Of a stretch of DNA of 49,601 bases, positions 1 through 8,400 are shown one piece after another. Location of the stretch: NCBI GenBank assembly GCA_017938215.1, contig JAGBBZ010000011.1, forward strand, positions 1 through 49,601, read 5' to 3'. The position numbers and the translations under genes are program-made. This DNA is from Eubacterium sp. GTDB taxonomy: Bacteria > Bacillota > Clostridia > Lachnospirales > Lachnospiraceae. A model generated the notes under the pieces. It made no database searches and was not told where the DNA came from. It worked only from the letters and a program-made list of their open reading frames with translations. Within the stretch, counting starts at the first letter, position 1. Each line of letters opens with the position of its first letter.

Positions 1-155
1 AAATCACAAAATGGGGTAAGGATATTTTCAATGGTGCCAGTAGAGACCTTGTTATCCATGTCCCGGCAAGTAAGAAACTGCAATATGAACTTGCTCTGCG
101 TGCTAAAGGACTTCCTACATATGTCAAGGTTGTTGGGGAGACGAGCTTGGATTAA
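1..155 (+). CDS. BspA-like leucine-rich-repeat protein, C-terminal fragment (5' end outside window)
   Basis: Only the last 51 codons are present, in the frame that begins at base 3 and ends at TAA 153-155. The translated tail (starting ITKWGKDIF and containing NGASRDLVIHV) is almost the same as the tail of the complete gene that follows, so this is the end of a tandem paralogue. By that comparison it should be a secreted BspA-type LRR protein whose repeat body lies upstream of the window. The two tails differ mostly at silent positions, which suggests duplication followed by selection on the protein. Only 37 bases separate its stop from the next start and no terminator lies between them, so the two genes are probably co-transcribed. 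The function of these proteins is usually surface adhesion or is unknown; nothing here decides it. Confidence 0.8.
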   Translation, partial: ITKWGKDIFNGASRDLVIHVPASKKLQYELALRAKGLPTYVKVVGETSLD

Positions 156-192
156 TTGCCTTTGAATTGCATCGAATACGGAGGTGAAATAC

Positions 193-1107
193 ATGATAAA
201 TCGAGTAAAAGTAATGTTCTTTGTATTTACTCTATGTATCTGCGCCAGCCTATGTGCTGGCACGGAAGCACAGGCGAAGATAAAGCGTGGGAAATGGAAG
301 GATAATGTTTCTTGGACATACGATACGAAGACAAAAGAGTTTGTGGTGACGGGAAAAGGAGAAATTGCAGAATTATACGAAACTGAGTATGATATATGTG
401 CTCCAAAGTGGGTTTGGATATCGTCGGATATAAGAAGTATGAAAATCGAGGGCAGAATTACAAAAATAAGTAACTTTTTTTCTGGCATTTCTGGATTTTC
501 CAATATGACAAGTTTGGAGTTGGGTAAAAATATTCGAGAGATTGGGGAAGGGGCATTTTGGGGTGCGCCGAAGCTAAAAAGTGTGAAACTGAATGTTGGG
601 TTGAGGAAAATAAAAAAAGATGCATTTCAACATTCAGGGTTACGAAAGGTTGTGATTCCAGAAAGTGTAGAAAAGATAGGTTTACATGCTTTTTACAATT
701 GCGAGAAGTTAAGAAAGGTAACGCTACGAGAGGGTGTAAAAGACACAGGAGTTGCTTCATTTTGCTATTGCCCAAAACTAGAGAAAGTTAAATTCCCGAT
801 ATCTCTAAAGCGGATAGGAGCCCGTGCATTTGAAGCATCAGCATTAAAAACAGTAACAATCCCAGAAAATGTAGTGGAAATAGGGAATGGCGCGTTTGAC
901 CAAAAATGGGCAGATAAAGTTACTTTAAAAAAAGTTACCATCAAATCCAAGAAAATAACAAAATGGGGTAAAGATATTTTCAATGGTGCCAGTAGAGACC
1001 TTGTCATCCACGTCCCAGCAAGTAAAAAACTGCAATATGAACTTGCCTTGCGCGCCAAAGGACTTCCAAGTTATGTGAGAGTTGTGGGCGAAGCGAGCTT
1101 GGGGTAG
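193..1107 (+). CDS. Secreted BspA-like (LRR_5) leucine-rich-repeat protein
   Basis: This 304-residue protein has a Sec signal peptide (MINRVKVMFFVFTLCICASL, likely cut after AEAQA-like residues near position 30). A short N-terminal beta region follows (GKWKDNVSWTYDTKTKEF), and then about six LRR_5/BspA repeats with the pattern IGEGAFxxxPxLKxVxL, for example IREIGEGAFWGAPKLKSV and VEKIGLHAFYNCEKLRKV. BspA-like proteins are exported and often bind host or bacterial surfaces. No LPXTG, SLH or other anchor is visible, so it is probably released or loosely bound. ATG 193 is preferred over the in-frame GTG at 184 because GGAGG at 180-184 lies 8 bases before ATG 193 and overlaps the GTG. It is the second copy of a tandem pair and is followed by a strong hairpin terminator. 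Confidence 0.82.
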   Translation: MINRVKVMFFVFTLCICASLCAGTEAQAKIKRGKWKDNVSWTYDTKTKEFVVTGKGEIAELYETEYDICAPKWVWISSDIRSMKIEGRITKISNFFSGISGFSNMTSLELGKNIREIGEGAFWGAPKLKSVKLNVGLRKIKKDAFQHSGLRKVVIPESVEKIGLHAFYNCEKLRKVTLREGVKDTGVASFCYCPKLEKVKFPISLKRIGARAFEASALKTVTIPENVVEIGNGAFDQKWADKVTLKKVTIKSKKITKWGKDIFNGASRDLVIHVPASKKLQYELALRAKGLPSYVRVVGEASLG

Positions 1108-1126
1108 CAAAACATACTACAAAAAT

Positions 1127-1176
1127 AAAAGAAGAAATGAAATCGTTTTATATCGATTCGTCATTTCTTCTTTTTT
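1127..1176. terminator. Bidirectional intrinsic terminator
   Basis: AAAAGAAGAAATGA (1127-1140) pairs perfectly with TCATTTCTTCTTTT (1161-1174), with a further inner AATCG/CGAT pairing and a T-run after it. On the opposite strand the left-hand A-rich tract gives a T-run too. It would end the LRR gene on the plus strand and the small gene at 1190-1402 on the minus strand. Confidence 0.8.
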
Positions 1177-1189
1177 ATGTCATCTTTTT

Positions 1190-1402
1190 TTACTGTGCAT
1201 CCGGATCGGTTTGTATAATAACCGGCGGTTTCAACTGGTATTGGTAATACTTGATTACATTTCCGCTGAACATTTGAAGCGGCTTCCAATTGCACAAGTT
1301 GTAATTTCTTTTGTAAGGAAGATTATCATAAAATTTCATGGAACGTTCATGTCCGCGATCAAAATTCATCAGCATTTTTTTGAATAGTTCGTTGTTATTC
1401 AA
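1190..1402 (-). CDS. Small hypothetical protein (70 aa)
   Basis: I do not recognise this protein. It is 70 residues, rich in Asn, Lys, Tyr and Pro, with no signal peptide and no membrane segment, and it ends in PPVIIQTDPDAQ. Reality as a gene is supported by three things: a promoter-like TTGATT-17-TATACT pair upstream at 1456-1484, an AAAGGA ribosome site at 1413-1418, and a bidirectional terminator just after its stop. The TTG at 1402 lies 10 bases from that site and begins MNNNELFKKM. In-frame GTG 1411 is too close to the site, and the upstream ATG at 1432 and GTG at 1438 would place the site inside the coding region. It is separated from the methyltransferase gene by about 100 bases and appears to be its own transcription unit. 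Confidence 0.5.
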   Translation of the reverse strand: MNNNELFKKMLMNFDRGHERSMKFYDNLPYKRNYNLCNWKPLQMFSGNVIKYYQYQLKPPVIIQTDPDAQ

Positions 1403-1455
1403 CGCTGTCACTTCCTTTCTACCCCGTGGCATTTGCACGCCATATTCGTATCTAT

Positions 1456-1484
1456 AGTATACTCGAAAATGGCATCGGAATCAA
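1456..1484 (-). promoter_or_regulatory. Sigma-A-type promoter for the 70-aa gene
   Basis: On the minus strand, TTGATT (1479-1484), a 17-base spacer and TATACT (1456-1461) precede the small gene by about 54 bases. The spacing is ideal and the boxes match the consensus at 4 of 6 and 5 of 6 positions. Confidence 0.5.
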
Positions 1485-1503
1485 TGCTTTTCGGACTAAA
1501 AAT

Positions 1504-2148
1504 TTACAAACGATAGACGCAGAAGCGCTCCCGTCGGTCCTTGCCAATATCGTCGCAAGCCGCGATTTCCTGAACCAATCGAAATGACGTGTGTCGTTCG
1601 ATGTAAAACACAGTAGTATCTTCCGGGTAGTAGAGAATCAATGTGATGGGGCGCTGGCATCGCTCGTAGGATGCCTCAATCTGATTTAGCACAGAGCGAA
1701 AAATCGCAGTGGAAAATGGATTGAAGCAGTAGATCACCGTCACCTCATCCGGAATCTCATAGTCCTCGGCTTTTGCCTGTGTAAACTGTAAACGTTCCCG
1801 GTGCACGCCTCGGTAGTTTTCCAGATTTTTCAGGGCACGTCGGTGAAAATCCGCTACCATCTCCACACCGATGGCTCCACAATGAAACACGTGATTGCAA
1901 TAAAAACTCAGCCGACCAAGTCCGCTTCCGTAATCCAGCAAAACGTCTTTGTCTGTCAGTGGAAGTTCCTGTGCCAATGTGTCCAGCACCCGATAAGGCG
2001 TGGGCTCATAACGATGACAATGAAAGGTATCCTTGTCGTCAGTCTGAATTTCTTCCGTATGGATTTTCAAAAATGAATCAATTTTTTTCGCCAAAGCTTC
2101 GTCGCTAAGGGCTTGGTTTTCTGCAATAAGTTGATTGATGTGGTTCAT
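1504..2148 (-). CDS. Class I SAM-dependent methyltransferase
   Basis: A 214-residue cytoplasmic protein with the Rossmann-type SAM-binding motif I at residues 70-78 (LLDYGSGLG), an acidic motif II near GVEM (94-97), and an NPF motif IV at 143-145 (YCFNPFS). NPF/NPP-type motif IV occurs in methyltransferases acting on nitrogen or related atoms, but the substrate cannot be told from the sequence. About 60 N-terminal residues form an alpha-helical extension ahead of the fold. The start is supported by AGGAAAGG upstream of the ATG. It lies 21 bases downstream of fabF on the same strand and is likely co-transcribed with it; a role tied to fatty acid synthesis is possible but unproven. Confidence 0.75.
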   Translation of the reverse strand: MNHINQLIAENQALSDEALAKKIDSFLKIHTEEIQTDDKDTFHCHRYEPTPYRVLDTLAQELPLTDKDVLLDYGSGLGRLSFYCNHVFHCGAIGVEMVADFHRRALKNLENYRGVHRERLQFTQAKAEDYEIPDEVTVIYCFNPFSTAIFRSVLNQIEASYERCQRPITLILYYPEDTTVFYIERHTSFRLVQEIAACDDIGKDRRERFCVYRL

Positions 2149-2169
2149 GTTGAAAATCCTTTCCTGAGG

Positions 2170-3417
2170 TTATTTGTTTTCGGTATATTTCCCTACGATC
2201 AAGCTGGAGTTCTGGCCGCCGAAGCCAAAGGCATTGGTCATGGCGTAGCGAACGTCACGCTTTTCCGCTTTATTTGGCACATAGTTCAAGTCGCATGCCT
2301 CGTCTGGATCATGGAGGTTCATGGTTGGTGGCACGATGCCTTCCTGTACAGCTTTGATGCAGGCAATGGTCTCTGTGACACCGCCGGCTCCCATCATGTG
2401 TCCGGTAGCACCCTTTGTGGAGGTCACTGCCATGTCATATGCATGATCGCCAAAAAGTTTTTTGATGGCGTTGGTCTCAATGGTATCTCCCATCGGAGTG
2501 GATGTTCCGTGGGTGTTGATGTAGTCAATGTCATCGGTGGAAAGTCCTGCTTTCTCAATGGCACCTTTCATACAAGCGATGGCGCCAATTCCTTCTGGAT
2601 GAGGAGCAGTCACATGGTGGCCATCGGTGCAGTTGGCGTATCCCAGAAGCTCTGCTTTGATGTTTGCGCCACGTTTTTTTGCATGTGCTTCTGTTTCGAT
2701 AAGCAGTGCACCACCACCTTCGCCAAATACGAATCCGTCACGTGTCTTGTCAAATGGACGGCTGGCAGTCTGTGGGTTGTCGTTGTTGGTGCTCAATGCG
2801 TGAGCGGATGCCAGACCGGCTACAACAACCGGGCAAAGACTTGCTTCCGCACCTACGACGATGATTGCGTCAGCTTCTCCAGCCTGCAACAGCATAGCTG
2901 CCGTGGTGATGGCGTCGGCACCGGAGGAACAAGCGGTACTTACTGTGAGACTTGGTCCGCGGTATCCTTTTGCAATGGCGATTTGCGCTGCCGCAATGTT
3001 TCCGATGAACTTTGGTACAAAGCGAGGGCTCACTTTTTTATGCTCCCCTGTACTGAGACCGTCCTGAGTCTCTGCAATGATGGAAACACCAGCCATGGCA
3101 GTTCCTACTACGACACCCATGCGCTCGGCAGGTATGGTGTCCTCTTTTATGTTAGCATCCGCCAAGGCTTCTTCCGCCGCAGCATATCCGTACTGCATGA
3201 AAAGATCCATTTCGCGGCTCTGTTTTTTCGTCATAAAATCATCCGGATTAAAGTCTTTTACCTGAGCGGCGATTTTAACCGGAGAATCCGTTGGGTCAAA
3301 GCGAGTGATGGTATCTACTCCACACACGCCGTTGATCAAATTGTTCCAATAGGTTTCTACACCGATACCGATGGGCGTTACCGCACCCATACCAGTGATG
3401 ACTAATCTTTCTTTCAT
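2170..3417 (-). CDS. fabF: 3-oxoacyl-[acyl-carrier-protein] synthase II (FabF)
   Basis: A 415-residue condensing enzyme of fatty acid elongation that joins malonyl-ACP to a growing acyl-ACP in the cytoplasm. The length is normal for FabF and all catalytic residues are visible: Cys163 in STACSSGA, His303 in THGTSTPMGD, Lys335, and His340 in KGATGHMMGAGG. The C-terminal FGFGGQNSS loop is typical of the family. The N-terminal MKERLVITGMGAVTPIG is standard for KASII. An AAAGGA site precedes the ATG. No other fab genes are adjacent, so this is a detached copy rather than part of a full fab operon. It is followed 21 bases later by a methyltransferase and preceded by the ABC-F gene on the same strand. 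A secondary role supplying acyl chains to the biosynthetic cluster at 32566-37606 is only speculation. Confidence 0.95.
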   Translation of the reverse strand: MKERLVITGMGAVTPIGIGVETYWNNLINGVCGVDTITRFDPTDSPVKIAAQVKDFNPDDFMTKKQSREMDLFMQYGYAAAEEALADANIKEDTIPAERMGVVVGTAMAGVSIIAETQDGLSTGEHKKVSPRFVPKFIGNIAAAQIAIAKGYRGPSLTVSTACSSGADAITTAAMLLQAGEADAIIVVGAEASLCPVVVAGLASAHALSTNNDNPQTASRPFDKTRDGFVFGEGGGALLIETEAHAKKRGANIKAELLGYANCTDGHHVTAPHPEGIGAIACMKGAIEKAGLSTDDIDYINTHGTSTPMGDTIETNAIKKLFGDHAYDMAVTSTKGATGHMMGAGGVTETIACIKAVQEGIVPPTMNLHDPDEACDLNYVPNKAEKRDVRYAMTNAFGFGGQNSSLIVGKYTENK

Positions 3418-3459
3418 AATCTATGATTTCCTTTCTGCGTTCAAAATACTCTAAGTTAT

Positions 3460-3488
3460 ATCTTACCATAAAGAAGGTGTGGGGGCAA
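3460..3488 (-). promoter_or_regulatory. Weak candidate promoter for fabF
   Basis: On the minus strand TTGCCC (3483-3488), 17 bases, TAAGAT (3460-3465) lie in the 78-base gap between the ABC-F stop and the fabF start. Each box matches the consensus at 4 of 6 positions. It could give fabF its own transcript. Confidence 0.3.
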
Positions 3489-3495
3489 AGATTTT

Positions 3496-5301
3496 TTACC
3501 CCTGCTCCCGTATCCGCTCCGCCAGATCTTCCAGATACTCCCACCGTTCCATTCTCTCCAAAAGTTCCGCTTCGGCAGTATCTTTTTCTTCCGTCAGTTC
3601 GGTCAATCTTGTATAGTTGCTGGCACACTCTGTCATCTCCGCCTCCAGCTTCTCGATTTTCTCTTCTAGCGCAGCGATATCTGCTTCGATGGTTTCGTAT
3701 TCCCGCTGCTCATTATAAGAAAATTTCAATTTCTTTGTTGTAGCTGACTTCCATGTTTCTTTCGAAGTGGCATTTTCCTTGCGCCCCTTTTCTTTCTTGT
3801 CGGATATGTTACTTGCCATGCCACCGGATTTTTGTAAGTAATCCGTATAACCACCCTCGTACTGCGTGATTTTCCCGTTTCCTTCAAAAGCGAAGATGCG
3901 TCGCGCCATTCGGTCCAGAAAATATCGGTCGTGGGAGACGGCAACTACGATGCCGGGGAATGTATCCAGATAATCTTCCAAGATCGTCAAGGTTTCGATG
4001 TCCAAGTCATTGGTTGGCTCGTCGAGAAAGAGCACGTTTGGTGCCTCCATCAGGATTCGGAGCAGATAGAGACGACGTTTCTCACCACCGGATAGTTTCT
4101 CAATGGGCATATAGTGCATGTTGGACGGAAACAAAAAACGTTCCAGCATTTGAGAAGCAGTGACATTACCGGTAGGGGTCTGGATGATCTCCGCACCTTC
4201 CCGCACATATTCAATCACTTTGAGAGAATTGTCCATTGCCTCGTTTTCCTGAGAAAAGTATCCCATCTTTACCGTCTGCCCGATGACAAGGCTTCCGCTG
4301 TCCGGTTCCAAGACGCCGTTTATGATTTTCATTAAAGTAGATTTTCCACAGCCATTGGCGCCTACGATGCCGATGCGGTCGTTGCGTAGGAAAATGTAGG
4401 AAAAGTCACGGACCAAGGTCGGATCACCAAAGGACTTGGAGATGCCCTCCAGTTCTACCGTGGTTCGTCCCAGGCGGGAGGCTACCGATGCCATTTCCAG
4501 CTTTTCGTCAATAGCTGGGGGTTGTACATCTTTCAATGCTTCATATCTTGCGATGTGGGCTTTCTGCTTGGTGGAGCGAGCTCTGGCACCACGCATCATC
4601 CACTGGATTTCCACACGCAACAGACTTTGGCGCTTGCGCTCTGTGGCAAGTTCCATTTCCCGACGTTCTTCCTTTAAGGCAAGATATCCGAGGTAACTGT
4701 CGGAATAGCTATAGAGTTTTCCGCGTTCCAGTTCCACGATGCGTGTCACCACGCTGTCCAGAAAGTAGCGGTCATGGGTGATCATGACGAGAGCACCACG
4801 AAAGTTCTGGAGATATTGTTCCAGCCATTCCGCCATGGCACTGTCTAAGTGGTTGGTGGGCTCGTCCAGCACGAGGATGTCAGCACCGGAAAGCAGGGTG
4901 CGAACTAAGGCGATACGTTTTCGTTGACCACCGGATAATTGGTTGACGGGTTGAGAGAAGTCGAGGATACCCAGGCGAGTGAGCATATTTTTTGCCTCGG
5001 GTTCTTTCTCCCAACTTTCTTGTTCGGAACACCCGCTGAGGGCAGCCGTGATGACTGTGTCGTCCTCGGTGAACTCTGGTGTCTGTGGAAGGTAGCAAAT
5101 GGTCAGGTTATTTCCCTTTACCACTGTTCCCTCGTCCGGAATGACGATGCCGGATATGATTTTTAAGAGCGTGGATTTGCCAGTGCCGTTGACACCGATG
5201 ATGCCCACCTTTTCTCCTTCATTTAGGGAAAAGGAAACGTCATCAAATAAAAGACGCTCGGTATATGAATGAGTAATGTGTTCTGCAGTTAATAAGTTCA
5301 T
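3496..5301 (-). CDS. ABC-F family ATPase, Uup-type
   Basis: A 601-residue soluble protein with two ABC ATPase domains and no membrane segment. Domain 1 has Walker A GVNGTGKST (36-44), signature LSGGQRKR (122-129) and Walker B with the ABC-F pattern LVLDEPTNHLD (143-153). Domain 2 has GANGCGKST, LSGGEKRR and LFLDEPTNDLD. Between them is the charged interdomain linker typical of ABC-F proteins (MRGARARSTKQKAHIARYE), which reaches the tRNA on the ribosome in characterised members. The C-terminal 85 residues or so form an Arg/Glu/Lys-rich coiled coil, as in Uup. ABC-F proteins act on translating ribosomes or protect them from antibiotics; this architecture fits a housekeeping Uup-like factor better than a resistance protein, but sequence alone does not settle it. 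GGAG precedes the ATG. Confidence 0.88.
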   Translation of the reverse strand: MNLLTAEHITHSYTERLLFDDVSFSLNEGEKVGIIGVNGTGKSTLLKIISGIVIPDEGTVVKGNNLTICYLPQTPEFTEDDTVITAALSGCSEQESWEKEPEAKNMLTRLGILDFSQPVNQLSGGQRKRIALVRTLLSGADILVLDEPTNHLDSAMAEWLEQYLQNFRGALVMITHDRYFLDSVVTRIVELERGKLYSYSDSYLGYLALKEERREMELATERKRQSLLRVEIQWMMRGARARSTKQKAHIARYEALKDVQPPAIDEKLEMASVASRLGRTTVELEGISKSFGDPTLVRDFSYIFLRNDRIGIVGANGCGKSTLMKIINGVLEPDSGSLVIGQTVKMGYFSQENEAMDNSLKVIEYVREGAEIIQTPTGNVTASQMLERFLFPSNMHYMPIEKLSGGEKRRLYLLRILMEAPNVLFLDEPTNDLDIETLTILEDYLDTFPGIVVAVSHDRYFLDRMARRIFAFEGNGKITQYEGGYTDYLQKSGGMASNISDKKEKGRKENATSKETWKSATTKKLKFSYNEQREYETIEADIAALEEKIEKLEAEMTECASNYTRLTELTEEKDTAEAELLERMERWEYLEDLAERIREQG

Positions 5302-5362
5302 GGAAAGTCTCCTTTATTGAAAATTGTAACGACGATTCAGAGCTTCATCATCGTTGCATATC

Positions 5363-5391
5363 TTTTTACATTTTAACACACATTTTGTCGA
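5363..5391 (-). promoter_or_regulatory. Weak candidate promoter for the ABC-F gene
   Basis: On the minus strand TCGACA (5386-5391, one base from TTGACA), 17 bases, and TAAAAA (5363-5368) lie about 60 bases from the start codon. The -35 box directly borders the 18-bp palindrome. Confidence 0.3.
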
Positions 5392-5394
5392 AAG

Positions 5395-5412
5395 ACTATC
5401 CCTAGGGATAGT
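5395..5412. promoter_or_regulatory. 18-bp perfect palindrome, operator candidate
   Basis: ACTATCCCTAGGGATAGT is its own reverse complement over all 18 bases. It lies between the two divergent genes and touches the candidate -35 box of the giant gene (5412-5417), a usual place for a dimeric repressor or activator to bind. No T-run follows, so it is not a terminator. Confidence 0.55.
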
Positions 5413-5440
5413 GGACTTTTGGAAAACGATGCGTTACAAT
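5412..5440 (+). promoter_or_regulatory. Candidate promoter of the giant surface-protein gene
   Basis: TGGACT (5412-5417), a 17-base spacer and TACAAT (5435-5440) end 31 bases before ATG 5472. The boxes match the consensus at 4 of 6 and 5 of 6 positions. Confidence 0.45.
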
Positions 5441-5471
5441 TTTGGACATAGTGAAAAAAAGGAGGATTATT

Positions 5472-8400
5472 ATGTTTTATTCACCCAAACGAATGCTTGC
5501 ATTGGCATTGGCAGTTGTGATGACCGTAACGAGTGTTGGTACATCCGCGCATGCTTATGAAGCAGAAAAAACAGATTATCTGTCGGTGACAGATAAGGAC
5601 GGAAAGGAAATTCTCGAGGATGAATCCTGGGAAGAAAAGTTTCCAAATGGAACATTTGCATTCAAATATGATTCCATTACATTGAAAGAAAAAGAAGATC
5701 AAAAAACGAAAAAGATTACGATTTACCGTCTTGGTGGAACCAAGGGAAAAGCCACAGCAAAAGTGGCAGTGGCACCTGCGGTTGTTGCTCTGGATGAGGA
5801 AGAGACGGATCTCGTATATGCCAATGCGGCGTCCAATACCGATTACACCATTCAGGTGGAAAATCCAATCGGAACGGACGGAACCATTGGAAAAAAGGAA
5901 CTGGAAAGTTCCTATGATGTAAAGTCAGAAACGAAAGAGGACAATGTCGTGCTTTCCCTGGATGGGGTGAAAGGGGAATACGTGCGATACTTCTGGCATG
6001 TAAAGACAGAGGATGAGTGGAAACCGGTAACAAGTGAAGGCGAAGAGACGCTTACCGTATCCACAGAGGAGTTTGCTGCTGGCGAGTACATGTGTGTCGT
6101 AGAAGCAGATTATGAATTGAGTGTGTCCAAATCCGCTAGTGCAAAGGAGCGAGACACAGAGGGAAAAGAAAAAGTATGGGTAAATGTAAACAGCAGACAC
6201 ATTACAAACGATGCTGCTTATGAAAAAAATACATATACCGATGTTACCATGGATGCGGCTATGCCATATAAGACAACTTTCCTGCAAGTGGATTTTGAGG
6301 AAGGGGAATGGGTAAAGGATATTGTTGTAAAGCCAACCGATGACGAAGAGCATGAAGCCGAGGAGATGGCGTCCTTTACGATTTATGATGTAGAAGGTGC
6401 TGCGTTTACAGAGACAGCAAACCGTTTTTCCATGTGCATCAGCGATGATGAAGAAGTGCTGGACAGTACCATGGGATTTTCTGTAAAAGAAGTTCGTGTG
6501 GATAAAAGTACAGGAAAAGTGAAGGTGAAAGTAAAGAGAACCGGAGCTCTCCAGTATGTCACATCGGTTGATTATGAAACCGTAGATGGAACAGCAAAAG
6601 CGGGAACCGATTATGCGAAAGCAAAAGCTTCCCTTGGTTTTAGTGGTGGAATCGATACGGGTGAGATCGAGATCGACCTTTTGGATGACAAGAAAAAAAC
6701 GGATGAAGATACGTACTTTACCATCCGATTGAAAAACGCCAAAGGTGGTAACTTGAAAAAAGGTGCGGATGAGATTCGTGTGAATTTGTTTAATACGGAT
6801 ACATCCAGTAAGGATAATGTTGCGACGGCTTCTAAGAGTAAGGAAGCAAAAGATGCGACTTCCCGTGTAAAGGAATCCAAGAAAGCCATTACCGAGTCCG
6901 ACAATGAAGTGAAGGTCGAGGCGGTGGAAAAAGAAAATACGGAACTTAAGCTTGATTCTATGGAACCCGAAGAAGGCGACATGGCAGCACAGGAAGATGC
7001 GAATTTCCACTACAATTTAAATGTCAGCGGTGCATATAGTTCCTGGGGCGACACGGTAAAAGTTAGCGATGCAGGGTCGTTCTATAAAGTAGATGGAAAT
7101 TCGAGAGTATCGTCTGCTACGGCAGGAAGTGTGCTGTTGGATACAAATCGACGTGATAATTCGTATTTTTATATTCCGAATCTTTGTAACCGATATGACA
7201 AACTGACAGGAAATTTGTATTTTCAGACAAATTATGCCTTGTATTGGGCTCGAGAATACTACAGTGGTGTTATGATGGCACTTGGTACGGAAAGCTTTGC
7301 GAATACCATATCTGATTATACAAGTACCAGTGGCGAGAATGCCATGGAAAATGCCATTAACAGTCAGAAAGGTAAAGCCACGTATAACATTTATGACCAG
7401 TATGATGATAATGACAAAAGTCGGAGTATTAGTGTAGATTTGAATAGTATTTCCAATACAGGAAGTGCCGATTATCTTGTGTTTAAGTCGTTTGTTACAA
7501 AACGTGGAAAAACGATTCGTGATCGTCATACGAAAGTGTCTGTACAGTCCGATCTTACGTTGAGACGACGAGCGTTGTCAAAAGACATCAAGATTAATGT
7601 AAATACGCCAGACAGTGATCGTTTGACCAGCATCTCCCAGAAGAATAATACCATCGGAAGTGAAACGAAGGCGTTGATCAAAGGAATTCAGCCGTCCATT
7701 TCGCTGCAAAGTGGTGGTTACAATAGTAAAAAGAAATGGTACATGGGAAGTGACCTGCTGGTAAAAACATCAGGAACCAACGGCGTGTACAAATTGGATA
7801 AAATTTCTTTGAAGGCAGATGGAAAACAAGTATATACGCGCACATTAAGCAATGGAAAAACCAATGTTCAGCTACAAAACGGCTCTTCCAGAATGTCCAC
7901 CAGTGCGCAGTATTCCATTGATTTTGATTACAATCGTTATCAGCAGATTCAGATCAACTGCGCGACGTCCATGTTGGATGTAGACACAGCGGATGATCGT
8001 ATGGATAAGATGAACCTGATTAAGAAGAACATTAAGGTAAATGGTTCATCGGCAAGTTGGTCCTCCAACACAAGTACATACATGCATACGATTCATTCGT
8101 ACAAGAATTTCAATACCATTAATTTTGGTTTGGGTGAAGGAACGAAGATTCTTTACAACGACAAAGTATACGAAGGAAGCGACACCATTACCATTTCTGA
8201 TGCAGATATGGATTCCGCAGTTCTTTCCTTTTCCGTATATACAGCAGATGCAGTTAGCGTTGTTCGTGATCCGGAGATTCTTGGTGAGAAAAAAGTATCG
8301 TTGTTCGAAGATAAAAACAACGATGGAAAATATACCGCAGCAGCCGATGGTTATGAGCCATTTTTGGTACTGGATGCCGGACAGTCCTATGATATTACGA

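Larger units (their letters stand above)
5320..5443. repeat. Inverted 12-bp pair CGTTACAATTTT
   Basis: CGTTACAATTTT occurs on the plus strand at 5432-5443 and, facing the other way, on the minus strand at 5331-5320. Each copy sits just upstream of one of the two divergent genes (ABC-F and the giant protein). The TACAAT within it resembles a -10 box. Confidence 0.6.

Noticed and set aside
2113-3405. 430-codon open frame on the plus strand opposite fabF
   Set aside because: It is exactly antisense to fabF, has a Cys/Phe/Trp-rich nonsense composition and no ribosome site; fabF has all its catalytic motifs.
5442-5471. Ten extra N-terminal residues (TTG 5442) on the giant protein
   Set aside because: They overlap the poly-A and GGAGG ribosome site that serves ATG 5472, and they would put a charged stretch ahead of the signal peptide.
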